A stretch of 64,000 bases of DNA. Source: Petunia secreta. Its lineage: Eukaryota > Streptophyta > Magnoliopsida > Solanales > Solanaceae. The notes beneath the pieces are model-generated. The model was given only the letters and a program-made list of their open reading frames with translations. It was not told where the DNA came from and searched no databases. Positions 44,682 to 56,751 of the stretch are shown here, one piece after another; position 1 is the first letter of the stretch; each line of letters opens with the position of its first letter. The translations under genes were made by a program, and so were the position numbers. Location of the stretch: the NCBI GenBank assembly GCA_029990175.1, contig JARKIP010000042.1:2418001-2482000 (forward strand). Reading direction: 5' to 3'.

Positions 44682-44702
44682 TTTTTTTTTTTTTTTTTTT
44701 TA
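44682..44702. repeat. Poly(T) tract
   Basis: About 20 consecutive T (A on the coding strand) lie in the linker between the second RNase H and integrase of the minus-strand Tat element. Confidence 0.8.
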
Positions 44703-44851
44703 TATCAATTGGCAGAGTCTCCAATTCAAAAATATGAAAAGTACTTAGTGCGTCAATCCCAAGTGAGGTGTACTTAATTCATTTCACTTTTCACCCTATC
44801 AATTGCTGAATTAAAAAGATGAACGGCTAAGTTCTCTCCTGATTCGCTTAG

Positions 44852-45312
44852 TTAGGCAGTGGAGCCTATATTTGCCAAGGCATCCGCTTCCCCATTTTCT
44901 TTCCGAGGAATCTGCTCCACCTTCCATTCTAAAAACTTGGATAAAATTTCCTTCACTTTGGTTAAGAGTTGCTGCATTCTGGGTTCACGGGCCGTAAAGT
45001 CCCCAAGTATTTGATTTACCACTAGTTGTGAATCGCTTTTCAACTCAATCTTCTCTAGTCCCAATTTTATAGCAAGCTCCAAGCCTGCTATCACAGCCTC
45101 ATACTCAGCTTCATTATTTGTATTTGTGTGAAGTCTAATAGAGGGCCTGACCTTTTTTTCCCTGTAGAAGCCATCAAAACTAACCCAAGTTTTGAATTTT
45201 TTACATTTGAAGCCCCATCCGTGTAGAGTGTCCAAACCCCAGATATTGGAACCTTTGATAGCAATCCTTCCTTCTCCTCCTCGAGGAGTACTTGAGCACT
45301 AAAATCTGCCAC
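44852..45312 (-). pseudogene. Tat second RNase H
   Basis: WTLYTDGASNVKNSKLG, then after a small shift NNEAEYEAVIAGLELA, KSDSQLVVNQILGDF and PRKENGEADALANIGSTA give the archaeal-type RNase H that marks the Tat lineage. Confidence 0.88.
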
Positions 45313-45353
45313 ACACTTGGAATTTAATGGCTTTGCGAGGTTGATAAGTGATA

Positions 45354-45596
45354 CTACCTCCGTTCCATTTTATATGTCATAGTTTGACTCGGTGCGGAGT
45401 TTAAGAAACAAATGAAGACTTTTAAAACTTGTGGCCTGAAATAAATCGTACATAGATGTTTGTGTGGTTGTAAATCAGTTCATTAATGAAAAAACTGTAA
45501 TTGTGAAGTTAACTTTTTACCAAATTTAGAATGCTGTCATTCTTTTTGGAACAGACTAATAAGAAAATGCTGCCACATAAATTGGAACAGAGGGAG
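45354..45596. mobile_element. Stowaway MITE in Tat element
   Basis: The 243-bp element with ends CTACCTCCGTTCCATTTTAT and ATAAATTGGAACAGAGGGAG is flanked by TA (45352-45353, 45597-45598). It sits between the two RNase H domains. Confidence 0.85.
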
Positions 45597-45609
45597 TATC
45601 ATACTAACT

Positions 45610-46951
45610 CAGCTTAACTACCTACTTAGCTAGCCTTCTGGAGAGTTCAGGTTTATGCAATATGCTTCTTAATGGGAATTTGGTGACTACAACAATAAGG
45701 TTGCATTGAAGTAAGGCCGCAACTTTCGTGCAGCTGCTAATAAAGTAAGTGCCAATTTTTTCAAATGAGGGTACCTGGTCTCAGCATCAAGCAATGATTT
45801 GCTGACATAATAGATCGGATGCTGCTTCCCTTATTCCTCTCGGACCAGTATTGAACTTATGGACAATTCAAACACTGCAAGGTTAATCAAGGCAGAGCAT
45901 TTGACAAGTAGTGTTTCAAAACTTTCAACCCCTGTTGGCATTCCGGAGTTCATTCAAAGCTTGTGTTCTTTTTCAAGACAGAAAAGAACTTATGACATCG
46001 CTCTGATGACCTTGAAATGAATCTGCTCAAGGCTGCTACTCGACCAGTAAGGTGTTGCACTTCTTTTATTCCCATAAGAATATCTAGTATATCATCTATT
46101 GCTTTAATCTTCTCCAGATGGCTTCTATCCCCCGCTTGGATACTATGAAACCTAAAAACTTTTCGGAGTCAACACCAAAAGCACACTTCTCATGGTTCAG
46201 CTTCATATTATACTGGCGGAGAGTAGCAAAAGTTCCCCTCAAGTGATTCAAATGTTCCTCCATGACACTGACTTTACCAACATGTCATCGATATACACTT
46301 CCATCGACTTCCCGATATATTCTTTAAACATCTGACATACCAACCTTTGATACGTTGCACCTGCGCTTTTGAGGCCGAATGGAATCACTTTATAACAATA
46401 AGTTCCTTGATCAGTGATGAAGGATATTTTCTCTTGATCCTACGGTTCCATCAAGATTTGATTGTAACCACAGTAAGCATCCAAGAAAGTTAATAGTTTG
46501 TGCCCAACCGTAGAATCAATTAACCTATCGATTTGTTGGAACATATATGAATCCTTAGGGAAAGCCTTATTCAGATATGTGTAATCCACACACACTCGAC
46601 ACTTTTCGTTCTTCTTGGGAATGACACAATGTTTGCTAGCCAATCCGGATACTTGAATTCACGGGTAAAGCCATTATCAAGCAATTTATTCACCTCCTCC
46701 TCTATTACCTTTTTCTCGATGCATGTCTTCTGTCTCTTCATCTACTTCATTGGAGGATAGTAAGGATCAATATTTAGCTTATGAGTGCCTATCTCTAGGT
46801 CAATCCTAGCCATGTCGGCACGAGACCAAGCAAAACAGTCCGTATCGGACCTCAAAAAGGCAATCGTACTCCTCTTTGACTCGGGGTCCAACTCTACTCC
46901 AACAAATACTTTCCTTTCTGAAAACTCTGCTGATAGTGTGATTTCTTCCAA
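45610..46951 (-). pseudogene. Tat reverse transcriptase and first RNase H remnant
   Basis: Starting near 46951, AFLRSDTDCFAWSRADMARID is followed by VIPKKNEKCRVCVDYTYLNKAFPKDS (in part), FLDAYCGYNQILMEP, PFGLKSAGATYQRLVCQMF and VYIDDMLVKS (catalytic DD kept). RNase H motifs HPIYYVSKSLLDAETRYPHLKKLAL lie near 45780-45850. Stops at several points inactivate it. Confidence 0.86.
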
Positions 46952-47189
46952 CTTTTCGATCGTGGAATCTTCCGCCCTTTACCTTTTGGGCTCCTTAATA
47001 TAAGTCAGGATCTTTTCTAACATCTCCTTTTGAGGTTCCGTTTCAGCCAACGGAACCAACTCATCCACAAACCCTGGACACTATGATTGCTATTTGGATG
47101 GTCTAGACGGGACGACTCCACTCTTAAAAGAAATTGAATAACATTCCCTCGCCATCTTTTTCTCAATATGGATGCTTCGCATTCCTCAT

Positions 47190-48200
47190 AGAGTCGGGAA
47201 CTTAATCACTTGATGAAGAGTTGAAGGCAACGTCTCTATAGCAAGAATCTATGATTGCCAAAAGATAACATTGTATAACAGCCCAGCCCGCTAGTGCTAC
47301 TATCTGTTTTGGACCTAGGCCCGTACAAGTTTAAAACACGTCACTCGGGTCTAAAGCATGCATACTTATATACCCAGCATCTCTCCGATGTTATGTCGAT
47401 ATGGGATACTCCTTAGCTGGAGTGTCACATACACCTTCTCTTATGGACTCATCATCCTTGCTGAGGTTTGCCCCGCACACTCGGGATTCGCCTAGACTCA
47501 ATACTGAGGTTTGCCCCGCGTATATGAGATTGCCTAAACTCAGTAGAACTCTGTCTTATATCGACAAGGCTGACATAGAGTGGCTATGATACCATTTGTA
47601 ACAGCTCAGTCCGCAAGTGATACTGTCTGCTTTGGGCCTAGGCTTGCACGGATTTAAAATGCGTCACTAGAGTCTAAGGCATGCATACTTATATACCTAG
47701 CATCTCTCTTGTGTTATGTCAATGTGGGATACTCCTAACTAGGATCTCACACATTGTAAACCATATCATCAGACATGACTTGAACATAGTCTCATTAGTA
47801 ACTCCCTCAGCATAGGTGGTGAGTATGATTCACCGAGTGTTTTCTCTATGGAGTTGTTGACGCCTATGAGCACTTTTGACTTCGGGACGGTCTAGTCCTT
47901 CAACCACATTTGTTTCACAACTCTGTAACGAATAATGTTCATGGAGCTTCTTGCATCTATCAATACTCGCTTGATATCAGATTCATTGATTCACATCATA
48001 ATAACAAACGTATTGTGATAGGGACACATAATCCCATCGGCTTCCTCATCACTAAACACAATTTCCCTCTTTGAGCCACCATCACGGCTCCTCTTTTCAT
48101 GAGTAATGGAGACTTTAGGAAACTTCTTGGCTGAAGTATAAGTTATGCCATTGAACTTTGAGCCTCCAGAGATTACATTCACTATCCTTTTAAGAGACAC
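47190..48200 (-). pseudogene. Tat protease remnant, split by TRIM
   Basis: The lead-in VNVISGGSKFNGITYTSAKKFPKVSITHEKRSR (in part, from about 48175) and EEADGIMCPYHNTFVI are typical of Tat proteases. The active site reads IDARSSMNII where DPGSS is expected: the Asp remains but Pro-Gly are changed. The end of the domain is cut by a TRIM within FEVMSDDMVY|NVIFWQS. Without the TRIM this rejoins to the conserved YNIILGRPW region, then TLHQVIKFPT. Confidence 0.8.
47274..47751 (-). mobile_element. TRIM retrotransposon
   Basis: Two LTRs of about 156 bp (47274-47429 and 47597-47751; TRTAACAGCYCAG ... TCACA) enclose only about 167 bp. The minus strand has a tRNA-Met-type primer site (TGGTATCATAGCCA, 47581-47594) two bases from the right LTR. 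The duplication CATTG (47269-47273, 47752-47756) is exact. There is no coding capacity. Confidence 0.82.
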
Positions 48201-48239
48201 AGGCCTAGGAGGCCTGTCCTCTACTCTTGTTTTTTGCGA

Positions 48240-49322
48240 AGGTTTTCTTTTCTTTGTCTGTTAAGAATTCTTTCACCATCCCTTTCTTTAACAAGTGGAT
48301 CACCTCGTACCGTAAGGCCTTATAATCTTCGATAAGGTGCTCGTGGTCTTCATGAAGTTGCATCACAAACTCTTATCCTTTTTTGCAGGATCAGACCTCA
48401 TATCCTTAGGGAGTCTCACCCCTTTGTCTGTCATCCTTCTCAACTCATTTACCAACTCGGATTTGGAGATGTTAAAGTTATATTCTAAGATTCAGGGCAA
48501 ACTTGGTTCTTTCGAAAAAAAAGACAACCCGACACTATCCCTTTGAGTTGAATTGTTGTTCCAATTACTCTTATTTCCCAACCTTTGGCTCACTTGCTGC
48601 CTTAGGGGGCTTTTGTAAAGCTCAAAATGAGATTTTGAATTCCTTCACGGCAACTCGTTTTGCCGAGATGACTCGAAACGATTAGAATATCCCGAACCAC
48701 GGTTCGCAAACTTTGCATCTTCTTCCACTTTAATCTTAGAGCAGTTTCTGGTGTGTATATCATCATCCCATCTCATGGCATGCCACTCTTACAAGTTTTT
48801 CTTCAACTCAGCACCTGCCTCTGAGCTTTCACCATTCAAGTTATTAGTATAGGCTAAAACTTCCAAGTCGTCCTCCATCAGAGGCATGAGCATCCGTTCT
48901 GCTTGGAAACATTCTATGAAATCTTAGAGGGTCTCTCTCTGCCTCGTCTTGGCTAAAAGATGGCCTCCTTTCTCTTATGAACCTTTTGGGCCCCTGTGTG
49001 AGATTTGATGAACTGATTGACTAGTTCATAAACCCAATAGATTTAGCGGGTAGATGCATGTACTAATTTAACGCTACTTTCTCCATCGTGTCACCGAATT
49101 TTTTAAGAAGCACGGACTCTAACTCCAACTCGGTCAGATAATTCCCCTTCACCATCTCCATATACTCGGTGATGTGATCAGTATGATCGGACGTATCGTC
49201 GTACTTTCTCAACAACAATACCTTGAACTTATTCGGGATGGAACCCAGAGCAGCCTCTGGTTTGTAGGCTTGCTGCTTAAATTTGGCAATGTTACCAGTT
49301 TGAGAGGCTTTGCTGCTCCTGG
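48240..49322 (-). pseudogene. Tat gag, central and C-terminal part
   Basis: Readable pieces are KYDDTSDHTDHITEYMEMVKGNYLTELELESVLLKKFGDTMEKVAL (in part), then AERMLMPLMEDDLEVLAYTNNLN and ELKKNL-EWHAM, the capsid region of Tat gag with stops between. It joins the N-terminal part at 56752-57340, from which the inner gypsy element separates it. Confidence 0.78.
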
Positions 49323-49327
49323 GGTTC

Positions 49328-50086
49328 TGGTGCAAGCTAAATCCGAAGATGAAGCCAAGCAACCAAAAACAACAGCGGAAAGTAAAGATAGAAGTTTGAC
49401 ACAATTTTTCTTGCTTGAACGATACCGAGGAACTGGTCTCGGTACGGTTCAAGTAGAAGGAAAGAACACCTAAACTATGCGACAATCCTCATGAGAACAA
49501 TGCCTCTTGCAAACTGAATGATCAAGAGGAATTGTTCAATCGGATTCACCGAAAGCCAAATGTTTCGAAGACCCCATCGGGTTTGCTCACATCTGAGATT
49601 AATAGAGTAAATGCCCAAGGCAATTCTCATTCAATAAAAAATATCCAAAAACTAGCTGCTTACAATGAACTGGAACAGGGTTTATATAGGACATACTAAG
49701 GGTAACTAGTAAAAATGGTCACAAGTGACCAATAAAAGCAGGCCACGCATGGCTGAATAAGTTAGTGTTTGGCAGCCTTGACTTCGATGCTCGGTTGCTT
49801 GCTCGAACACATTTATCATCGGGCTCTCACTTAACTTCAGACACAATTTGTAGTGTCCAGCTCTGTGCTGTTCAGCGCCAAGGGTTGGTGTTCGGTCACT
49901 TTGTCCTCGGGCTAAAATTTGAGGGTGTAGCCTTCGGCTCTAGCACTTGGCCACTCTTCCTCCGAACACATGCTTCCTCTCGACCAAGCTAACTGAATGT
50001 GCATATCATGTAGCAATTTGGCTTGGCTTCGTGTCATTGGCCTCGGTGGATCATCGAGTACTTGATCAGCATTTCGGGGTGCATCA
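49328..50086 (-). mobile_element. 3' LTR of nested gypsy element
   Basis: It pairs with 55990-56746. The polypurine tract AAGAAGGGCAGGA abuts it on the minus strand (50087-50099). The last 55-60 codons of pol run into this LTR. Confidence 0.9.
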
Positions 50087-50283
50087 TCCTGCCCTTCTTG
50101 AGAAGATTTCGTCCTCGAAATTGCTTCAGCATCTGTCCCCGGTGCTTGGCCTACAATACAAGGAGTTAAGTAAGTAACATTGAAGGTATTGGACACATTA
50201 TACTCACCTGGGAGGTCGATCACATAAGCATTGTTGTTGATCTTGTTCAGCACTTGAAATGGACCATCCCCTCGAGTTGCCAA
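49912..50283 (-). pseudogene. Gypsy pol C-terminus, extends into LTR
   Basis: GDGPFQVLNKINNNAYVIDLPGEYNVSNTFNVTYL (in part) is the integrase C-terminal GPF module. The frame then crosses the polypurine tract and enters the 3' LTR at about GQDDAPRN, continuing through DDPPRPMTRSQAKLLHDM. A stop just upstream (50287) cuts it off from the main frame. Confidence 0.75.
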
Positions 50284-50286
50284 TTT

Positions 50287-51876
50287 TCATTTCCTTTGGT
50301 TCGGGAATCGCTCTCTTTGGAAGTGAACCCAAATCCAATCTTCCTTTTTCAACTCCAACTTCTTTTGCCCCTTGTTCTTTTTCAATGCCACTTTGGCATA
50401 AGCTTCCTCAAGATTCTTCCTTGTCTTGGCCTGCAATTCGAGCAAAGCTTGGGCTCGATGAGTACCTTCAAAATCAATAATAACATCTCGAGGCAATGGG
50501 GTTAGATTAAGTGAAATTAAAGGATTAAAACCGTACATACATTCGAACGGGGTCATATTTATCATTCGGTGCACCATTCGATTGTATGCAAACTCCATCA
50601 TGGGCAAACGATCAGCCCAATTTCCAACCTTGCCTTTGGTCATAGCTCGAAGCAGAGCTCCCAAGGTTCGGTTAACTACCTCGGTCTGTCCATCAGTCTG
50701 AAGATGGTGAGATGTTGAGAATAGTAGTTTGGTGCCGAGGGCACCCCAGAAATATTTCCAAAAATTACTCAAGAACTTCGAGTCTCGACTCACAATTGTA
50801 CATGGCACACCATGCAATTTTAACACATGATCAATAAACAAAGAAGCAACATGTTGTGCACAATCGCATTTCTTGCAAGGAATAAAGTGAGCCATTTTGG
50901 AAAATCGGTCCACGACAACGAAGATGCTATCGTGTCCTCCCCCCGACCTGGGTAACCCCAATACAAAGTCCATGCATATATCAACCCAAGGTCGATCAGG
51001 CACAGGCAACGGGGAATACAAACCATGAGGGTTGGACTTCGATTTAGCTTTCTTGCAAACGAGACAAGCGTTGTAAAGCTTTTCCACATCTCGTTGCATT
51101 TTTGGCCAATGGAACTGCTCGGTTAAGATACCAAGAGTTTTGTCGACACCGAAGTATCCCATCAAGCCTCCGGAGTGAGCTTCTCGGACCAAGAGCTCTC
51201 TCCACGATGACACTGACACACAAATCCTCCCATTCTTGAAGAGATAGCCGTCGTGCCATTGATATTTCTCAACCCTTCGGCCACTCATGATTGTGTCTTG
51301 GACACATTTCAGCTTGGGATTATCTTCATACATTGACTTGATGCTTTCGAATCCCATGAGCCTCGAGGCGAGAGTGGTCGCTAAGACAAATTTCCTTGAT
51401 AGCGCATCGGCCACAACATTATCTTTTCCTTTTTTGTAATAAATTACATAGGGAAAGCTTTCAATGAATTCAACCCATTTGGCATGTCTTCGGTTCAATT
51501 TCTCCTGACCTTGGAGATGTTTTAAAGATTCATGATCACTTTTAATCACAAACTCTCGAGGCCACAAATAATGCTGCCAATGGGCGAGTGCACGAACGAG
51601 GGCATACAATTCTTTGTCATACTTAGAGTAATTCAAGGTTTCGCCCTTAAGATTTTCGCTGAAGTAAGCGATCGGCTTCGATTCTTGCATAAGCACTCCT
51701 CCAATCCCAACTCCGGACGTATCACACTCAACCTCGAATGCTTTGCCGAAGTCAGGGAGTTGCAACAACGGGGCAGAGCAACGCCTCCATGTCAACTCTT
51801 GGAAAGCCCTTTCTTGGGACTCTCCCCACACAAATGGATAGTCTTTCTTTACCAGCTCGGTCAAAGGAGCTGCCAA
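50287..51876 (-). pseudogene. Gypsy RNase H and integrase
   Basis: The 529-residue frame contains RNase H (FEVECDTSGVGIGGVLMQ, KELYALVRALAHWQHYL, DNVVADALSRK), the integrase zinc module (H...H...CLVCKKAKS) and the DDE core (CMDFVLGLP, VSRDSKFLSNFW, TDGQTEVVNRTL). It looks intact over this length and ends at a stop after RERFPNQRK where the GPF module should continue. Confidence 0.92.
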
Positions 51877-51960
51877 GTTGCTAAAGTCACGAACAAACCT
51901 TCGGTAAAAGCTAGCTAAACCATAGAAGCTACGAACTTGAGATACCGAGGTTGGAGTTGG

Positions 51961-52650
51961 CTAATCTTTGATGGCTTCGACTTTTGACTCGTCGACTTCA
52001 ACACCATTAGCACTCACAACGAATCCTAGAAGGACTACACGCTCGATACAAAAGGCACATTTCTTGAAGTTAGCATATACATTCTCTTCTTGAAGCTTAT
52101 CAAGCACTAGCCTTTGGTGTTCGACATGTTCATCCACAAATTTGCTATAAATAAGGATGTCATCGAAGTAAACGACAACAAACTTATTTATGAACGGTTT
52201 GAGCACATGGTTCATCAGTTGCATGAATGTGCTCGGTGCGTTGGATAGGCCAAAAGACATCACCAACCATTCATAGAGACCGAATTTGGTCTTGAATGCG
52301 GTTTTCCACTCGCCTCCGGGTTTCATTCGGATTTGGTGGTAACCGAACCTGAGGTCTATCTTCGAAAAGCATGAAGAACCACTTAACTCATCTAGCATCT
52401 CATCTAATCGAGGGATAGGATGACGATACTTTACCGTGATTTTGTTGACTGCTCGGCAATCAACGCACATTCTCCATGTTCTATCTTTCTTCGGGATAAG
52501 GATAACAGGAACGACGCAAGGACTCAAGCTCTCTCGAACAAGGCCCTTGTTCAGAAATTCATCAACCTGCCTTTGAAGCTCTTTGGTGTATTCGTGATTA
52601 CACCGGTATGCAGGTTTTTTGGGGATTTGAGACCCCGGTACGATAGTCAA
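51961..52650 (-). pseudogene. Gypsy reverse transcriptase
   Basis: Motifs VILIPKKDRTWRMCVDCRAVNK, FSKIDLRFGYHQIRM, WLVMSFGLSNAPSTFMQLMN (in part) and the catalytic VVYFDDILIYS are all present. At 51961-51963 a TAG stands where IKDW is expected, so a Trp codon has become a stop. Beyond it the frame stays open into RNase H. Upstream, a frameshift near 52655 separates it from protease. Confidence 0.92.
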
Positions 52651-52795
52651 TTTGGTGCTCGATTCCTCTCAACGGAGGCAATTCACCTGGCATTTCTTTG
52701 GGAAACATGTCTTCGAAGTCCTGCAAAACACTTTGTACAACACTAGGCAAAGAGTTATCCTTAGAAAAATCATTACTAGAGTTCAGAAAGATACC

Positions 52796-53359
52796 CTAGT
52801 GCACGAGGTAAATTATCATTCGACCATTGTCATTGCCTCGTAAGTACTCCGCCGGTTGCATGATTGCACAAATATTGTTGACCACAGGTGGTGGAGTTTT
52901 GGCTTCAGCCATAATTGGTACTCCGACAGGAGTCTTTGCTTTAGCCGCTTCTTTCAGCTCTCTCATCCATTTATAGCCCTCACTGACTTGTTTTAGAGAC
53001 AAAGGTTTAAGTATAACACTCTCCCCTCCAAGCTTAGCAGTGTAAGTGTTGGTTCGACCGTTGTGGATGACAGATCGATCAAATTGCCACGGTCTCCCCA
53101 GAAGCAAATGACAAGCTTGCATCGGGACCACATGAAACACCATCTCATCGTGATAGGCCCCCACTTGAAATTTGATCAACACTTGCTTCGCCACTCTTAG
53201 TTCTCTACACTCGTTCAACCACTGGAGCTTGTAAGGTCGGGGATGTTTAGTAGTAGGCAGTCCCATTTGTGAAACCAAAGTTTGGCTCACCACATTCGAA
53301 CAGCTGCCTGAATCAATAATCATCGAACACACCTGCCCCTTGCTCATAGATGTTTCCAT
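52796..53359 (-). pseudogene. Gypsy retropepsin
   Basis: MIIDSGSCSNVVS is the active site (DSGS) and HLLLGRPWQFDR the conserved end. A stop follows at 52796-52798, after which the frame resumes with SLPSVVQSVLQDFEDMFPKEMP, the usual lead into reverse transcriptase. Confidence 0.9.
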
Positions 53360-54759
53360 CGTCGAGCATTATCATGATATGTCGAGTTGGACAGTCTTTT
53401 TTCATATGACCATAACCTCTACACTTATGACATTGAATTTTAGAAGCACTAGGAGTATTGAGTTGAGTTTTACCTCCCATGTCTTTGGATTGGTTAACGG
53501 TCACCACGCTTTCGAAGGGTTTCTTTGGATCTCGAACAGTGTTAGCACTTGTTGGATTCGGACTCTTCCATTCTTTACTTCGGTTCAAAGGAGTTGGGGT
53601 AGTGACTCCTCGGTACCGATTTGCTTTATCTTCCTTCACCCATTTCTCAGCTTCGATGGCAGCTTCGAACATATCTTCTAACGTGTGATACACATGTATC
53701 CTCAATTGAGATGGCACATCTCGAGCCAAGCTATTTTTGAACCGGATAATGGCTTGCTCGTCATCCTCTTCCATATCAAGAGTCAATCGAATTCTCACGA
53801 AATCATCATGATACTTTTGAACCGATTTGGACCCTAGCTTCAACTCATAGAGCTTTTAAAGTTGATTTTGCCGATATTTGGCATTCACATACTTAGCATC
53901 CATTTCTCTTTTCAACTGCGCCCATGTGGTGACTTCGAGATAAACATTTCTTCATCTCATCCTTTTGTCAGCCTCCCACCATGCTGATGCATACGCTTCG
54001 AACGAAGCAATAGTATGTACAGCTTTTCTCTTCGGTCATCTCATTGGTTTAAAAGATTCGTTCTATTTTAAACTTCCATTCAAGATACTCGTCCGGATCA
54101 CTAGTTCCTCTGAATGATGGAATAGGGATCTTGACACTTTTCAAGTTTGAATCACGAGCACTTCGGATCAGCTCCGCATATTCATAATGATATTCATCAG
54201 CCTCACGCTCAATATTTCGATCAACATTTGCGCCTCGGCCTCGACCTCGGAAATTTCACGACCTCGTTGAACCTGCCTTCGTTGACAGAATGGTGGTTCA
54301 TATTCAACTTCGGGAATTTCTTCTCCATCATCCCCTTCATCAACGGCTCTAAGTTGTCTTCGGGCCATTGGAAGTGGCAATCTACCACCTCGGGGAATGC
54401 CCAAGTTTTGATAATAAGCTTGGGCCCAAGTTTTGTCGTTGCACTTGGGGATTGCCCAAGTATTGATTAGCTCGGGGATTGCCCACAGCTTCATTTCAAT
54501 AAACCTCATCCTTCAACTGTTGTTATCGAAGAAGCTCAGCAAATTGCTCCGGTTTCATAGGAGTGGAGCTGCTCGTTCCAGCGCCGGATCCATGCAAGGC
54601 CACGGACACACTCCCTTGCTCGAGGTTAGCTACTTGAGCACTCAGTCCTTTTACTTCGGTGCTGAGGCCTTGTATTGTAGCCATCAGATCAGCTAACGAC
54701 ACCTCGGGCGCTGCAATGCCCTTCTCTCCGTCTCCAGCCATTGCACCTGCACAAATCAA
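53313..54759 (-). pseudogene. Gypsy gag
   Basis: The start region (54523-54759) has MAGDGEKGIAAPEVSLADLMATIQGL, a short coiled coil. After breaks, SVKIPIPSFRGTSDPDEYLEWK (in part) leads into the capsid domain. The 53313-53843 frame carries YHDDFVRIRLTLDMEEDDEQAIIRFKNSL and the zinc knuckle CHKCRGYGHMKKDC. Several stops and shifts between 53850 and 54510 inactivate it. Confidence 0.85.
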
Positions 54760-54779
54760 AGACTAAAACAAGTGTTAAA

Positions 54780-55974
54780 AGGTTAGAAATCACCTTGCAC
54801 ACTCCCTCACTATTACTGGGTGGCGCTCGGGTCCACTCAATTTGTGGGTTCGGTTTTAGTCACTCGAGGAACTTTTTAGCAGCGGCTTCGTCGGATTGAC
54901 CAATGTCCTCTAAGATCCTTCAAGTTCGACTATAGTCACTGACTCTTCGGGAAGAGTGAAGTGATGTTCGACTCGATGGAACGAACATTATTTTTACTGC
55001 GCTCAGGAAGTCAAAGAATTTTGTACGAAAGTTTGGACTTCGGTCACCCCTTGCACGAATTCCTAAAAGCTCAAATTCGATAGTACGACCTCGAGTAGAA
55101 GAGATTACTCCAGAGATCTACTATCGTGAATTACCGAACACAAGAAAAGTGAAAACCTAGGAGATTCTACCCTTCGATTCCTCCTTCGGAATCCTTCGAA
55201 CACACCAACTTTTGTACGGACAAAAGTGGTCCCTCCTTGATACGGATAGAGTTTTACCTTATCCAATTTCCCTTTTCAAACCGACAAAATTTCACCTGGA
55301 GTTTTAGATTTTAAAACTTTACCCCCTTTCTTCTTCAATAGAATAGTGAATCTTTGCTCTGGTGTACGGACAAAATTTTAAACTCGTTCACTGACCAAGG
55401 TTTAAACAGATTTTGGGTTGCTTTTTCACTCCGGTAACATCAACGTTAGAGGAAACCAATTCCAGAAGTTCGAGCTAAGAACACAGGTTGCTTCGTCCGT
55501 ACACTTGTTACAATGTAACAATTTTTCGGCGTACGGACGTGGTTCAAACAATGGAACTTCGAATTTTAGCTCAAAAACTCAACCCAAATCAAAAGAAAAC
55601 CATCAGTCTTCAACGGTAAACACCAAAACTCAACTGGGGCTGATAACAACCACTACCACGTCAAAACAGTAAAAAAAACAACGTTAAGAAACCCTAGTCG
55701 TCGATCATGTACGACAGGTACTCAAACGAATCACCGGACAGTGGCTAACACAAATTAGTGGTCGTTTAATACAAACATCAATCCAACAACAAATTTTTGA
55801 ATTTTCTTCTTTTTACTTTTTTTTTTTTTGTAAAATAAGAACACCAACAACAAACACCAACAGTAACACAAGAACAATAACAAGAACACAAAACGGAAAA
55901 CAAAGACACAAACACACGAAAATTAAAGATAATGTCGAACAGGATTTGGGGTTATAGAGACAAGCCCAAACCAT
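54780..55974 (-). other. Leader of nested gypsy element
   Basis: This is the untranslated stretch between primer site and gag, about 1.2 kb. It has no credible ORF on either strand. Confidence 0.55.
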
Positions 55975-56746
55975 GCTCTGATAACAAGATGGTGCAAGCT
56001 AAATCCGAAGATGAAGCCAAGAAACCGAAAACAATAGCAGAAAGTAAAGATAGAAGTTTGACACAACTTTTCTTGCTTGAACGACGCCAAGGAACTGGTC
56101 TCGGTACGATTCAAGTAGAAGGAAAGAGCACCTAAACTATGCGACAATCCTCATGAGAACAATGCCTCTTGCAAACTGAATGATCAAGAGGAATTATTCA
56201 ATCGGATTCACCGAAAGCCACAAGTTCTGAAGACCACATCGGGTTTGCTCACATCTGAGACTAAAAAAATAAATGCCCAAGGCAATTCTCATTCAATAAT
56301 CAATATCCAAAAACTAGCTGCTTACAATGAAATGGAACAAGGTTTATATAGGAAATACTAAGGGTAAACTAGTAAAAATAGGTAAGTGACCAATAAAAGC
56401 AGGCCACGCAGGGCTAAATAAGTGAGTGTTCGGCAGTCTTCACTTCGATGCTCGGTTGCTTGCTCGAACACATTTATCATTGGGCGCTCACTTAACTTCG
56501 AACACAATTTGTAGTGTCCGGCTCTGTGCTGTTCAGCGCCAAGGGTTGGTGTTCGGTCACTTTATCCTCGGGCTCAATATGAGGGTGTAGCCTTCGGCTC
56601 TAGCACTTTGCCACTCTTCCTCCGAATACATGCTTCCTCCCGACCAAGCCAACTGAATGTGCATATCATGTAGCAATTTGGCTTGGCTTCGTGTCATTGG
56701 CCTCGGTGGATCATCGAGCACTTGATTAGCACTTCGAGCTGCATCA
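55975..56746 (-). mobile_element. 5' LTR and primer site of nested gypsy
   Basis: The LTR is 55990-56746. After three bases the minus strand reads TGTTATCAGAGC (55975-55986), the tRNA-iMet primer site with one change. Confidence 0.88.
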
Positions 56747-56751
56747 GGTTC

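Larger units (their letters stand above)
49328..56746 (-). mobile_element. Ty3/gypsy element nested in Tat gag
   Basis: LTRs of 759 and 757 bp (49328-50086, 55990-56746) share the inverted ends TGRTGCA and are flanked by the exact duplication GGTTC (49323-49327, 56747-56751). Order on the minus strand: primer site, leader, gag with CCHC knuckle, protease, reverse transcriptase, one RNase H, integrase. The single RNase H and the HHCC-DDE integrase fit the chromovirus side of Ty3/gypsy, but I see no chromodomain. The element is fairly complete but has point breaks in gag and pol. It is younger than the Tat element it interrupts. Confidence 0.92.
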
